A stretch of 64,000 bases of DNA from Candidatus Brevefilum sp. (lineage in GTDB: Bacteria; Chloroflexota; Anaerolineae; Anaerolineales; Anaerolineaceae). A program made the position numbers and the translations under genes. Every line of letters starts with the position of its first letter. The first letter of the stretch is position 1. Shown piece by piece: positions 20,196 through 30,722 of this stretch. The stretch is from contig JAHYJN010000012.1 in the NCBI GenBank assembly GCA_019428905.1, forward strand, positions 1 through 64,000. The letters run 5' to 3'. Under the pieces are notes generated by a model. That model searched no databases, was not told the DNA's origin, and worked only from the letters and a program-made list of their open reading frames with translations.

Positions 20196-21506
20196 GTGAT
20201 GATCGAAAATCAAAACCCCGCCCCAATCTGGTCGCCCCCCGAAGGGTACATCCAGGTCGACTCCCAATTACCGGGTGTGACCGTGTATGCCCCCCAACCT
20301 GAGGGACCAACCACAGACCAGGCTGTCAGTTACAACTGCCCGCACTGCGGCGCCAACGTGGCCTACAACGTCTCAGCTGGCGGGATTGCCTGTGAATACT
20401 GCGGATTTACCGCGCCCGTCGCCCCGACCAGGGTGGGAAAATCAGCAGACAGTTTTGAGTTCACCCTTGAAACCCTATCACAAGCCAGGCGCGGTTGGGG
20501 AGCCCAGCGCCAGGTGCTGCACTGCGATTCCTGCGGCGGCGAGCTATCGATACCGATGGGCGCCCTGACCACCACTTGCGCTTTTTGCGCCTCAAACCAG
20601 GTCAATGTGATCACCACCCCGGAAGAAGCCCTGCGGCCGCGCTTCCTGATCCCCTTCAAGGTCACCCCGCAGGGCACCCCGCCCCTGGCCAAAACCTGGC
20701 TGGGTAAGGGCTGGTACCACCCCAACGCCCTGGCTGAGAATGTGGCCGTGCGGAATTTCGTTGGCATTTACCTCCCCTTTTGGACCTTCAAAGCCCGGGT
20801 GGATGCCCGCTGGCGGGCGCAGGTCGGCTATCAAAAGACCGAGCGTATCTTCAACCACCGCACCAACCAATGGGAGAGCCGTACCCGCACCGTATGGGTG
20901 TGGGAGGATGGACGTGTGAACCTGAATGTGGATGATCTGCTGATCCCGGGCACCGCCCCCAAGCACCTCAGCCACGCCATCCTCAAACAGCTGTACCCCT
21001 TCCAGATGGGCGACCTGGTGGCCTATTCTCCCGACTACCTGGCGGGATGGCGGGCGCAAGCCTATGAGACCACCCTGACCGATGCCTGGGAAATGGGGAA
21101 AGGGACCATCCGCGAGGATGCCAAGCAAGCCTGCTATCAAAAAATCCGATCCAGCCAGGTCAGGAACTTCAGCATGAGCGCTGATTTTTCCGACGAATCC
21201 TGGCGCTATATCCTTCTGCCGGCCTACCTGGCGGCCTATCGCTATGAGGGGAAGGTCTACCAGGTGATGATCAACGGGCAAACAGGGGTGGTAGCCGGGT
21301 CAAAACCAGTCGCCTGGTGGAAAGTGTGGCTGGCCATCGCTGCCCTGCTGGCCCCGGGCGGATTCCTGACCTTGATCGGGCTGCCGCTGACCCTGCTGGG
21401 CGGGATCGGGGTCTTCGCCATCGCCCTGGGGATCATCCTGTTCATCATCGGAGCCGTGATTGGCTTTTCACTTTACAATTCAGCCCGTAAATCGGAGGTG
21501 GGATAA
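20196..21506 (+). CDS. Zinc-ribbon membrane protein
   Basis: CPHCGANVAYNVSAGGIACEYCG and CDSCGGELSIPMGALTTTCAFC ribbons; C-terminal TM segments. Confidence 0.7.
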   Translation: MMIENQNPAPIWSPPEGYIQVDSQLPGVTVYAPQPEGPTTDQAVSYNCPHCGANVAYNVSAGGIACEYCGFTAPVAPTRVGKSADSFEFTLETLSQARRGWGAQRQVLHCDSCGGELSIPMGALTTTCAFCASNQVNVITTPEEALRPRFLIPFKVTPQGTPPLAKTWLGKGWYHPNALAENVAVRNFVGIYLPFWTFKARVDARWRAQVGYQKTERIFNHRTNQWESRTRTVWVWEDGRVNLNVDDLLIPGTAPKHLSHAILKQLYPFQMGDLVAYSPDYLAGWRAQAYETTLTDAWEMGKGTIREDAKQACYQKIRSSQVRNFSMSADFSDESWRYILLPAYLAAYRYEGKVYQVMINGQTGVVAGSKPVAWWKVWLAIAALLAPGGFLTLIGLPLTLLGGIGVFAIALGIILFIIGAVIGFSLYNSARKSEVG

Positions 21507-22618
21507 TGGACCAGCATACACCCACGGTCGAGCTGATCGACGAAGGCCAAACCCTGTGGCACACCGACCGGGGACCGGCTGGCTGCGTCCACTGCCACCG
21601 CGTCTACCTGGTACTGCCTGATCAGCGCGGCGCCACCTGCCCAATCTGCCGGAAAGGCGGTCTCGAAGCCCAACCCGTGATCATGCGCCCGGCCAAGCCG
21701 GAACGGATCCTGCCCTTCCAGGTTCCCAAACAAGGCCTGCTGCCAATCTATCAGCAATTTGTCGCCGGGGTGTGGATCAAACCGGTGGACTTTAACCCCG
21801 AAACGCTTCTCAAGAACACCCGCCCAATTTTTTGGCCGCTATGGCTGGTCGACAGCGACATCAACGGGGGCTGGCAGATTGAAGCCGGGTTTGATTACCA
21901 GGTCGAAAGCGCCAAAGAAGTCTACGCTGGCGGGGGATGGCAATCCCGCAAACACATAGAAACCCGGGTGCGTTGGGAAATGCGCCTGGGGGAAATGACC
22001 ACCCACCTCGACAATGTGATCACCCCCGCCCTGGAGGAACACCAGAACCGGCAGAAAATGACTGGGGCCTACCGCTTGGACCGAGGAACCGACTTTGACC
22101 CCCACCTGCTGGGTGGCGCACTCCTTGAGCTTCCGGATATCCCCCCCGAAGAAGCCTGGCCGCTAGCCCGCCCCCACTTTGATCAAGCCCTGGCTCAGAT
22201 CTGCCGTGAAGCGGCCGGCGCTCAGCATTTCCGCAACTTTTCTATGAAAGCTGAGTTTGGCAACCAGAACTGGACGGAGTTCTTGCTGCCGATGTACACC
22301 ACCCACTACACGGATGATGAGGGCAATCCCCAGGTGTTGGTAGTCAACGGTCAAACCGGCGCAATCAAAGGCCCACGTCTGGCATCCCGCCAACGTGGGT
22401 CATACATGGCGGGAATCCTCGCTGCTGTGGCCGGGGGTCTGTTCCTGCTGGCATTGATCGGGTTGCTGCTGACCATGGTCAGCCCATGGGCTTCGATTTT
22501 CGCCGTGTTTCTGGGTGTTTTGGGGTTTGGTGCGGTTATCCTGGCCATCCTGACCGCCGTCTGGCCCGGGCAGTGGAACCGAAACCAGGTCGGTCCCCGC
22601 ATCGCTGACAAGAGGTGA
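21506..22618 (+). CDS. Zinc-ribbon membrane protein, paralogue of upstream gene
   Basis: CVHCHRVYLVLPDQRGATCPICRKG; shared RNFSMxAxF..W ... LLPxY ... VNGQTG pattern with the upstream ORF; TAATG stop/start coupling. Confidence 0.7.
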   Translation: MDQHTPTVELIDEGQTLWHTDRGPAGCVHCHRVYLVLPDQRGATCPICRKGGLEAQPVIMRPAKPERILPFQVPKQGLLPIYQQFVAGVWIKPVDFNPETLLKNTRPIFWPLWLVDSDINGGWQIEAGFDYQVESAKEVYAGGGWQSRKHIETRVRWEMRLGEMTTHLDNVITPALEEHQNRQKMTGAYRLDRGTDFDPHLLGGALLELPDIPPEEAWPLARPHFDQALAQICREAAGAQHFRNFSMKAEFGNQNWTEFLLPMYTTHYTDDEGNPQVLVVNGQTGAIKGPRLASRQRGSYMAGILAAVAGGLFLLALIGLLLTMVSPWASIFAVFLGVLGFGAVILAILTAVWPGQWNRNQVGPRIADKR

Positions 22619-22624
22619 GGTTCA

Positions 22625-23401
22625 ATGACCGAAACAAGCAAACAGCATTTCCAGGCTGTGGTTGATGCGGGCCAGTCAGCCGTCTTTTCTGGGTGGGACT
22701 TCTCCTGGCTGGAAGGTCGAATGGTCCAGGAAATTCCCTCCTGGGATTACACGGAATTAGTAAAAGCAATGTTGGTAAATGCCCACAGCCTGCTGGATAT
22801 GGGCACGGGCGGCGGTGAATTCTTAGCCTCCCTGGCACCCTTGCCGCCGGACACCCATGCCACCGAAAGCTATCCCCCCAACCAGCCGATCGCCCAAAGG
22901 CGTTTAGCGCCCATGGGCGTGACCGTCCATCCCGTAGATGAAGATGGACCGCTACCCTTTGACAATTCCCGATTTGATGTCGTGATCAACAGACACGAGT
23001 CCTACAACCCAAAAGAGGTCTACCGCATTCTCAAGCCAGGCGGTAGGTTTCTCACGCAACAGGTCGGTGAGCTAGACAACCTGGAGCTCAACCTGCTGCT
23101 CGATCCTCAAAAATTACAACCTCTCACAGATTGGGGATTAGAAACCGAGACAGCTAAGCTATGCGAAACTGGATTCATCATCAGCCAGGCCGAGAAGGCT
23201 GCCCTGCGAACCTCATTCATGGATATTGGTGCGGTGGTCTACTATTTAAAGGCCATTTCGTGGCAGATTGAAGGATTTACCCTCGAAGGATACCACCGTC
23301 AACTGCTGATGCTTCACCACTGGATCCAATCCCACGGACCATTGATCACAACCGCTCACCGCTTTTTGATCCTCGCCCACAAGGAGGCAAGCCTGTCATG
23401 A
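22625..23401 (+). CDS. Class I SAM-dependent methyltransferase
   Basis: LLDMGTGGGEFLASLAPLPPDTHATESYPPN ... FDVVINRHESYNPKEVYRILKPGGRFLTQQVG. Confidence 0.88.
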   Translation: MTETSKQHFQAVVDAGQSAVFSGWDFSWLEGRMVQEIPSWDYTELVKAMLVNAHSLLDMGTGGGEFLASLAPLPPDTHATESYPPNQPIAQRRLAPMGVTVHPVDEDGPLPFDNSRFDVVINRHESYNPKEVYRILKPGGRFLTQQVGELDNLELNLLLDPQKLQPLTDWGLETETAKLCETGFIISQAEKAALRTSFMDIGAVVYYLKAISWQIEGFTLEGYHRQLLMLHHWIQSHGPLITTAHRFLILAHKEASLS

Positions 23402-23784
23402 AAAAGACCTCATTGGCTCTAGCCGAATGGTTCTACAGCCTGTCTTTTTTACTGTATTTATTCGGCAGTTCACTGGCGCACATCGAACATGGCTCAGAGC
23501 TCTCCCTGTGGTTGATGTCGTTTGCCGTCATCCTGACCGTTAGCACCACGCTCCTGCCATTGGCTGGGGTCCGCTGGCTGCGGCTGGACCAGCAAGGCAG
23601 CCGCTGGGGGCTGGGGATCGCCATGCTGCTGCAGGTGCTCTCGTGGATGAGCTTTTTTTGGGCGATGTCCCTACGCTTAGGCCGCAACCTGCCCCCGTTC
23701 CACACCTGGATCACCGTCACCACCCTGCTGTGGGCCGCCTGGCTGCTGATTTTCATCTACAGCCGGCACACCCATTCATCCTGA
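23398..23784 (+). CDS. Hypothetical membrane protein
   Basis: ATGA overlap with upstream CDS; four hydrophobic segments. Confidence 0.6.
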   Translation: MKKTSLALAEWFYSLSFLLYLFGSSLAHIEHGSELSLWLMSFAVILTVSTTLLPLAGVRWLRLDQQGSRWGLGIAMLLQVLSWMSFFWAMSLRLGRNLPPFHTWITVTTLLWAAWLLIFIYSRHTHSS

Positions 23785-23884
23785 TCACCCACCAGCACCA
23801 GACAACATCCTCAATCTCAACTTCATTCACGCCAGTAGTGTATACTTGTGCCAACGCATTGATCTAATTCTTTAATGAGGTGCC

Positions 23885-24508
23885 ATGCAAAACGTGTTCC
23901 CATCTACCCATCCCCTGGTGAAACATAAACTCACCCGCCTGCGCGATCAGCGCACTGAGCCCAAGAAATTCCGTGAGCTGGTGCGTGAGCTGGCCGCCCT
24001 ACTAACCTACGAAGCGACCGCTGACCTGGTCACCTACCCTGTGCGCATCCAAACGCCGATGTCAGAAACCGACGGCCAGGATTTGCAAGAAAAGATTGGC
24101 CTGATCCCGATCCTGCGCGCCGGCTTGGGCATGGTCGAAGGGGTGTGGGAGCTGATGCCCTCGGCTGAAGTGTGGCATATCGGCATGTACCGCGACGAGC
24201 GCACCCTCAAACCAGTAGCCTATTACAACAAGTTGCCGGTGGCGCCCACCGTGGCCGTGTGCCTGATCCTCGACCCGATGCTGGCCACCGGGGGCTCTGC
24301 TGTGGCCACCGTGGACATCCTCAAGCAGTGGGGCGTCTCCAAGATCAAATTTGTCGGCCTGATTGCCGCACCAGAGGGCATCCAGCACCTGCACAACGCG
24401 CACCCCGATGTACCGATCCATATCGCCGCCATTGATGACCACCTGAACGAAAACGGCTACATTGTCCCCGGCCTGGGCGACGCCGGTGATCGCTTGTTTG
24501 GCACATAA
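23885..24508 (+). CDS. upp: Uracil phosphoribosyltransferase
   Basis: [37 protein letters not shown] ... [14 protein letters not shown] ... [11 protein letters not shown] ... [13 protein letters not shown]. Confidence 0.97.
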   Translation: MQNVFPSTHPLVKHKLTRLRDQRTEPKKFRELVRELAALLTYEATADLVTYPVRIQTPMSETDGQDLQEKIGLIPILRAGLGMVEGVWELMPSAEVWHIGMYRDERTLKPVAYYNKLPVAPTVAVCLILDPMLATGGSAVATVDILKQWGVSKIKFVGLIAAPEGIQHLHNAHPDVPIHIAAIDDHLNENGYIVPGLGDAGDRLFGT

Positions 24509-24685
24509 CCCAAGGTTTCTCATGTGTTCATTTTTTCGCCATTTTTTCGAGTAAAAGGTTGGTTTTCATGACACTGATTAAAGAAATGTATGAATTACCC
24601 CAGCTCTTCCAAAAATGAAGTCATATGAAAATAGAGCTGTCCAAAAATCCCATAATCCGAATAAATGCAAACATTGACGACTAAA

Positions 24686-24870
24686 AGCCTTCCCCTGGGG
24701 GAAGGTGGCACGCCGAAGGCGTGACGGATGAGGGAAGCCAAGCATTCCCAAATTTATGGTAATTCGGCAGCAGAGAAAGGTTTCTCTTTATAAGTGAATT
24801 TTTCTCTTAATACCTGTGGTTATTATCCCTCATCAGTCTGCTTCGCAGACAGCTTCCCCCAGGGAAAGCC
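24686..24870. mobile_element. MITE-like palindromic element (~185 bp)
   Basis: Terminal inverted repeats agccttcccctgggggaaggtgg...cggatgaggg / ccctcatcagtctgcttcgcagacagcttcccccagggaaagcc; no internal ORF. Confidence 0.7.
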
Positions 24871-25070
24871 AAAAAACACCTGAGCTTGGATGGTTTTTGC
24901 AATAAATACAATAATTAACTTTGGAGAAAGATAAGAACTGGCAACCAAAACACGAAAATTCGATACTCGAGTTTCTCATTTGATTAATGTTTTTGCAAAT
25001 TTTTCGGGTATAAACACGATTTTCAGGACAGGCATGTGAGAAACTCAGGTAATATAAATTAATCTATACG

Positions 25071-25105
25071 AAAAGCGGGGCTGCCATGATGACAGCCCCG
25101 CTTTT
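25071..25105. terminator. Bidirectional intrinsic terminator hairpin
   Basis: AAAAGCGGGGCTG ccatgatga CAGCCCCGCTTTT, 13-bp stem just beyond the tpiA stop. Confidence 0.88.
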
Positions 25106-25120
25106 ATTTAATTAGATTGA

Positions 25121-25921
25121 TTAGCTTTGCGATTCTTGCTGGACAATGGCCACCATCGAGGCAGCTTTGACGATCGCAATGAAGGATTCGGGCTTGAGAC
25201 TGGCCCCGCCGATCAGGCCGCCATCGATATCCGACATGGCAAACAGCTCAGCTGCGTTATCCGGGGTGACGGAGCCGCCGTACTGGATGCGCATCAGCTC
25301 AGCACGTGCCTCGCCAAACTGCTCCCTGAGGAAGGGGCGGATCACGTTTTTGTGCACATTGTTGGCATCCTCGGGTGTGGCTGCCCGCCCGGTACCAATC
25401 GCCCACACCGGTTCATAGGCAATCGTGATGGCAGCGGCTTGCGTCTCGCTGATCTCAGCTAAACCTACTTCCAGCTGACGGGTGACCACCGCCTCGGTTT
25501 GCCCGGCTTCGTTCTCTTCCAGCGTTTCACCGATGCACACGATCACATCCAGACCTACAGCTAAGGCGGCTTTCAAGCGTTGGTTAACCGACTCATCCGT
25601 CTCACCAAAGAATTTTCGCCGTTCAGAGTGCCCGACGATCACAAAGTCACACAGCTCAGCCACCATGGGCGGGGCCACCTCACCCGTATAGGCGCCGGCT
25701 GTTTCCCAATGCAGGTTTTGGGCACCGACTTTGATCCCGGTCCCCTTGCACAACCCGGCCACTGCCGGGAGGGCCAAATAGGACGGGGCAACGGCATGAT
25801 CCACATTGTCGATTGTAGCCAGTTCAGGGGACAGTGCCCCGATCAGTGCCTTCGCCTCAGCGATGGTTTTATTCATTTTCCAGTTTCCAGCAACAAAAAA
25901 TCTGCGCATAACAACTCCCAT
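25121..25921 (-). CDS. tpiA: Triosephosphate isomerase (start likely at 25909)
   Basis: MRRFFVAGNWKMNKT; VIVGHSERRKFFGETDE; IAYEPVWAIGTG; IQYGGSVTPDNAAELF. Confidence 0.97.
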   Translation of the reverse strand: MGVVMRRFFVAGNWKMNKTIAEAKALIGALSPELATIDNVDHAVAPSYLALPAVAGLCKGTGIKVGAQNLHWETAGAYTGEVAPPMVAELCDFVIVGHSERRKFFGETDESVNQRLKAALAVGLDVIVCIGETLEENEAGQTEAVVTRQLEVGLAEISETQAAAITIAYEPVWAIGTGRAATPEDANNVHKNVIRPFLREQFGEARAELMRIQYGGSVTPDNAAELFAMSDIDGGLIGGASLKPESFIAIVKAASMVAIVQQESQS

Positions 25922-26075
25922 TTGTCTAGTAATTATTCCAAATTGATTTTACCAGTAAAACCCACCAGGCGTGAAAATTTCGGGATTCGGTTGTGGATGA
26001 CAGTAAATAACGGCGGGGTCAAAACCAGACCCCGCCCTACCGCTTAATTCCTAATCGCCTAATACCTTATCCATC

Positions 26076-27452
26076 TTACAGCAACTGCTCCAACAGCAAG
26101 CTGGCAATCCCAAAATAGATAAACAGCCCGGTGATGTCCTTGATGGTGGTGATCAACGGACCGGAGCCAGCGGCCGGGTCAACACCCATCTTGGTCAGCG
26201 AGAACGGGATTAAAAAGCCTAAAAAGGTGGCAATGATGATTGTACAGAACAAAGACAGCCCCACCACTAGGCCAATTGCGGGTAAGCCCTGCCAGATCGC
26301 GGCAAACACCCCAACAATCACACCGAGCAACGCCCCCATCCCCAGCCCAATCGCCATTTCTCGGAGGATATGCTTGCCAAAGGTGTCTGGGTCAATGTGT
26401 CCCAGCACATATCCCCGGATAAAGATCGAGGTCGACTGCAAACCGGCGTTACCGCCCATATCCATAATGATCGGGATGAATAATGCCAACACAACAACTG
26501 TTTCAAGCAGTCCAGCGAAGATCTCAATCACAACACCGGCTAAAATCCCCCCGGCGACCGTGATCAACAAGAACGGCAGCCTGACCGCCCACACCAGCCA
26601 CACCGAGCCCCGCACCAGCAAATCGCTTTTGGGCGTTTGCCTGACCTTAGCTGATAGAATACCCGCCCGTTTATAGATATCCTCAGTCGTCTCCTGCTCC
26701 AACACGGCCATGGCGTCGTCCGCGGTGATCACACCCAAAATGCGCTCCTGGTCATCGACCACGGGCAGCGCCAGCAAGTCGTAGCGGTTCAGCAGCCTTG
26801 CCGCCAGCTCTTGGTCTTGATCTGCGCCGATAGAAACGATCTGTGCCTTGGTGATCGAGCGCAAGGGTTCCTGCGGGTGCGCACGCAGCAGGTCTGCCAG
26901 GCGGATCACCCCGGTCAGCCGGCCGTGCTCATCGACGGCATAAATATAGGGGACCTCCTCAGCATGTGTAGGCTGTGATTTTAAGCTTCTCAGCATGTCC
27001 CTGGCAGTGGTGTCTTGCGGGAACACGTAAAAGTCCGAAGTCATCATGCCACCGGCGGTGTCGTCCGGGTAGCGCAGCAGCGGCCGAATGCGATCTGCTT
27101 CAGGCAGCTGAGCCAGAACCTGCTGGCGCAACTTGAGGTCAATATCACCCAGGAGGTTGGCCGCTTCATCGGGCGCCATCTCAGACAGCACCTCCACCAG
27201 CACTTCTGGTGTCAAACTCTGTGCCAGTAAAGCGGCATCCTGGTCTTCAATCTGCTCGATGATATCGGCTACATCCCCAGCATCCGCCAGCGGCAAAAAA
27301 GCTTGCTGCTGTTCAAGGTCAAGGGATTCATAGACTTCAGATTTATCAGCTGGCAGCAGCGTGCTGAACAATGCGCCAACTTCCTTCCAGCGCCGTGCCT
27401 TGATCAAATTCATCATCTGGTTGATTTTTAGTTTTCGATTTCGTGATGGCAT
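26076..27452 (-). CDS. mgtE: Magnesium transporter MgtE (copy 1)
   Basis: MgtE N-domain, CBS pair (VDDQERILGVITADDAMAVLEQE) and C-terminal TM domain with GGNAGLQS and DPAAGSGPLITTIKDITG. Confidence 0.95.
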   Translation of the reverse strand: MPSRNRKLKINQMMNLIKARRWKEVGALFSTLLPADKSEVYESLDLEQQQAFLPLADAGDVADIIEQIEDQDAALLAQSLTPEVLVEVLSEMAPDEAANLLGDIDLKLRQQVLAQLPEADRIRPLLRYPDDTAGGMMTSDFYVFPQDTTARDMLRSLKSQPTHAEEVPYIYAVDEHGRLTGVIRLADLLRAHPQEPLRSITKAQIVSIGADQDQELAARLLNRYDLLALPVVDDQERILGVITADDAMAVLEQETTEDIYKRAGILSAKVRQTPKSDLLVRGSVWLVWAVRLPFLLITVAGGILAGVVIEIFAGLLETVVVLALFIPIIMDMGGNAGLQSTSIFIRGYVLGHIDPDTFGKHILREMAIGLGMGALLGVIVGVFAAIWQGLPAIGLVVGLSLFCTIIIATFLGFLIPFSLTKMGVDPAAGSGPLITTIKDITGLFIYFGIASLLLEQLL

Positions 27453-27556
27453 ATAGACACCATTAGCCTAAGTGATTAGGTAAATTGTCACTGCTCAGCC
27501 CACCCAGCTGGAGCAGGGTTCTCCCAGCTGAGTAGTTACGACAAATAGAAGATGTT

Positions 27557-28960
27557 TCACATCAAACTCGACATAAACAATGATGCAAACATGAAATAAA
27601 TCAACATCCCAGTGAAATCATTGATGGTCGTAATGATCGGCTCTGAAGCCACTGCTGGATCAATATTCAGTTTATTCATCAAAAGGGGCACCAAAAAGCC
27701 CAGACCGGTGGCCAGGGTGACCGTGCATGCCAATGAAAGCCCAACCACCAATCCAATCATGGGATTGCCCTGCCATAGTGTGGCGGCACCCCCGGCGATC
27801 AAACCAAGGATGATGCCCAACCCCAACCCCACCCCCACTTCACGCAGGAGGTGTTTGCCAAAATCCTGTGGATCGATCTGCCCCAGTACAAAGCCACGAA
27901 TAAAAATGCCCACAGATTGCGTGCCGCTGTTCCCGCCCATACCCATCACAATCGGGATGAAGAAAGCCAAAACGACCACCGTCTCCAGCGCCTCCTCAAA
28001 AATTCCAATCACCCCACCCGCCAGGATCCCCCCGATCATCGTGACCAACAGGAAGGGGATGCGCACCATCCACGAGCGCCAGATCGGCCCCCGCACCATC
28101 AGGTCGCTTTTAACCGATTGGTTGTCCCGGGTGGAGAGGATACCAGCGCTCTTATAAATATCCTCGGTGGCCTCCTCTTCCAGTGCGGCGATCGCATCAT
28201 CCACGGTAATCACACCCAGCAGACGTCCTTGCGTATCGATAACGGGCAGGGCTAACAGGTCATACCGGTTCAACAGCTGGGCCGCGATTTCCTGGTCTTC
28301 CCCGGCGTCGATCGAGACAAACTGGGTATCGACGATGGCCAGCAAGGGCAGCTCGTGATGCGCACGGATCAGGTCTGCCAGCCGTGCCACCCCTGCCAGA
28401 CGCCCATCCTCATCAACCGCATACACATACGGGATCTCCTCATCCTGGATGGGCTGCGCACGGATGTGATTGAAGATCGCGCCAACCGTGGTATCTTCCA
28501 GAAACACATAATACTCTGAGGTCATCAAACCACCGGCGGTGTCATCGGGGTACCGCAGCAGGGAACGGACCTCCACCTGGTCGCTCATTTGCGCCAGGGA
28601 TTGCCGGCGCAATTCGGGGGTTAAATCTCCCAGCAGGTCGGCGGCTTCATCAGGTTCCATTTCATCCAGAACCCGCGTCAGGGCCTCAATCCCCAGGTTC
28701 TGCGCCAGGTTGGCGGCATCATCCTCATCCAACGCCTCGAGGATGTTGGCCGCCTGGCGTGCCTCCACAACCTTTATCAGCCGCACCTGTTCTTCAAGGG
28801 TCAGGTCTTCGAAGATTTCAGCCTGGTCAGGTGGAAGTAAGGGCGCAATCAAGGCGGCTGCCTCATGCCGGCGCCCTTCCTCCAGCAAACGGTGTACGTC
28901 TTCAAAGGTCTGCGTGAGTTGTTCTTCCACCATAACGCGCTCCTCAATTGTTCGTACCAA
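27557..28960 (-). CDS. mgtE: Magnesium transporter MgtE (copy 2)
   Basis: Same architecture as the adjacent gene: LLRYPDDTAGGLMTSEYYVF; GGNSGTQSVGIFIRGF; DPAVASEPIITTINDFTG. Confidence 0.95.
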   Translation of the reverse strand: MVRTIEERVMVEEQLTQTFEDVHRLLEEGRRHEAAALIAPLLPPDQAEIFEDLTLEEQVRLIKVVEARQAANILEALDEDDAANLAQNLGIEALTRVLDEMEPDEAADLLGDLTPELRRQSLAQMSDQVEVRSLLRYPDDTAGGLMTSEYYVFLEDTTVGAIFNHIRAQPIQDEEIPYVYAVDEDGRLAGVARLADLIRAHHELPLLAIVDTQFVSIDAGEDQEIAAQLLNRYDLLALPVIDTQGRLLGVITVDDAIAALEEEATEDIYKSAGILSTRDNQSVKSDLMVRGPIWRSWMVRIPFLLVTMIGGILAGGVIGIFEEALETVVVLAFFIPIVMGMGGNSGTQSVGIFIRGFVLGQIDPQDFGKHLLREVGVGLGLGIILGLIAGGAATLWQGNPMIGLVVGLSLACTVTLATGLGFLVPLLMNKLNIDPAVASEPIITTINDFTGMLIYFMFASLFMSSLM

Positions 28961-29342
28961 ATAGGTAAGCTTGACCCAATCTTAATGATTCAAGCTGAGA
29001 TGATTGTATCAAAAATCTTAAGAAAAGTCCGCGTTGAGTGAAAAAAGAATGGGATCTGCGTTTGAAATGAGACTCATCGTACGGAATGTGAATGGTGAAT
29101 GGTGAATAGGTCTCCAAGCCACTTCGCTTCAACCCCTTCGCTATACTTCAGGGGTTCTACATAGCTCCAGGGAGGCTGAGCTCTAAACGGTAAATAGATT
29201 CGGCTCTGAGAGCACACACCATGAGACGGCTCGGTTGGGCGTCCCTAGATTAAGGCATAGAGCGGGTTCTGCTGCCTGCCCTGCGCCTGGGCGGCGCGAG
29301 GGTAAACCCGCTGTGATTAAAGTTCACGTTTCTACCGTGACT

Positions 29343-29374
29343 GTCACGTGGTTGCCTTTGGCAACACACGTGAC
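29343..29374. repeat. Long perfect hairpin GTCACGTGGTTGCC-TTT-GGCAACaCACGTGAC
   Basis: 14-bp stem with a single bulged A, in a long intergenic region. Confidence 0.75.
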
Positions 29375-29404
29375 CTACAAATGTGCTGATATGTTCAATG
29401 CGTA

Positions 29405-29427
29405 GAGACGCCCCGGCGGGGCGTCTC
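29405..29427. repeat. Palindrome GAGACGCCCC-GGC-GGGGCGTCTC (REP/terminator-like)
   Basis: 10-bp perfect stem followed by TTGTGTTTT on the plus strand. Confidence 0.7.
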
Positions 29428-29525
29428 TTGTGTTTTGCATCATGGGGCTTGTGCGCACCCTCTCAGCGATTGGTTAATCCCCTAATACCTATTACCTACT
29501 ACCTACTACCTACTACCTATCACGC

Positions 29526-30698
29526 TTACACATCATCCAGTGCTGCCAACCCTGGCAAGATCCTCCCTTCGAGCATCTCCAGTGAGGCGCCGCCCCCGGT
29601 CGAGATGTGGGTGATCTTGTCATCCAAGCCAGATTTCTTGATGGCCGAGATCGAATCGCCGCCGCCGATGATGCTGGTGGCATTGCTCTCTGAGACCGCC
29701 TTGGCAATCGCAAAGGTGCCTTTAGCGAACTTCTCAAACTCAAACACGCCCATCGGGCCGTTCCACACCACGGTGCCGGCATCGGCAATGATGGCACCAA
29801 AGGCTTCTACGGTGCGGGGACCAATATCCAGCACCCGCCAACCGTCAGGGACGTCCCCCACGTCCATCACCTGCTCAGCTGCATCAGCTGCAAAGGCATC
29901 GGCGATGACCACATCCACCGGCAGCACCAGCTTTCCGCCGGCTTTATCCAGCAAAGCTTTGGCAGTATCCACAGCATCACCCTCGACCAGGGAATCGGCC
30001 ATCTCAAAGCCCTGGGCTTTGAAAAAGGTGTTGGCCATACCGCCGCCAATCAGGATCTGATCCGATTTTTCGAGCAGGTTCTCGATCACCCCGATCTTAT
30101 CACTGACCTTAGCGCCGCCCAAAATAGTCACAAAGGGCCGCTCAGGTTCGGCAATCGCGTTGCCCAGGTACTTAATCTCCTTTTCCAGCAAAAAGCCCGC
30201 GGCCGCCGGTAGGTGATCTGTCACACCCGCGGTCGAGGCATGAGCGCGGTGCGCTGAGCCAAAGGCATCGTTCACATACAGGTCCGCCAGGGATGCCATT
30301 TGCCGGGCCATCTCGGGGTCATTCTTCTTCTCGCCGTCATGGAAGCGGGTGTTCTCCAGCACCAGCACCTGGCCGGGCTGCAAAGCCGCTGCGGCAGTTT
30401 CCGCCGGCTCACCAACGCAGTCCGAAGCAAAGGTCACCGGTGCATCGATCAACGTGCCCAGGTATTCCGCCACCGGTCGCATGCTGAAGGCCAGGTCGAC
30501 CCCCTTCGGGCGGCCGAGGTGCGAGCACAGGATCACCGCCGCACCCTGGTCCAGCAAGTATTGGATCGTCGGCAGCGCCGCCACGATGCGCGAATCATCA
30601 CCAACTTTTCCTTCAGCCAGCGGGACGTTGAAATCAACACGCACAAGCACTTTTTTACCCTTAACATCTAGATCTGTTACCATTTTTTTATTAAACAT
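29526..30698 (-). CDS. pgk: Phosphoglycerate kinase
   Basis: [65 protein letters not shown]. Confidence 0.97.
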   Translation of the reverse strand: MFNKKMVTDLDVKGKKVLVRVDFNVPLAEGKVGDDSRIVAALPTIQYLLDQGAAVILCSHLGRPKGVDLAFSMRPVAEYLGTLIDAPVTFASDCVGEPAETAAAALQPGQVLVLENTRFHDGEKKNDPEMARQMASLADLYVNDAFGSAHRAHASTAGVTDHLPAAAGFLLEKEIKYLGNAIAEPERPFVTILGGAKVSDKIGVIENLLEKSDQILIGGGMANTFFKAQGFEMADSLVEGDAVDTAKALLDKAGGKLVLPVDVVIADAFAADAAEQVMDVGDVPDGWRVLDIGPRTVEAFGAIIADAGTVVWNGPMGVFEFEKFAKGTFAIAKAVSESNATSIIGGGDSISAIKKSGLDDKITHISTGGGASLEMLEGRILPGLAALDDV

Positions 30699-30722
30699 GT
30701 TTTAACAATCTCCTTATAAAAA

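Noticed and set aside
29513-30705. Shadow ORFs opposite pgk
   Set aside because: Antisense to a certain gene; no independent support.
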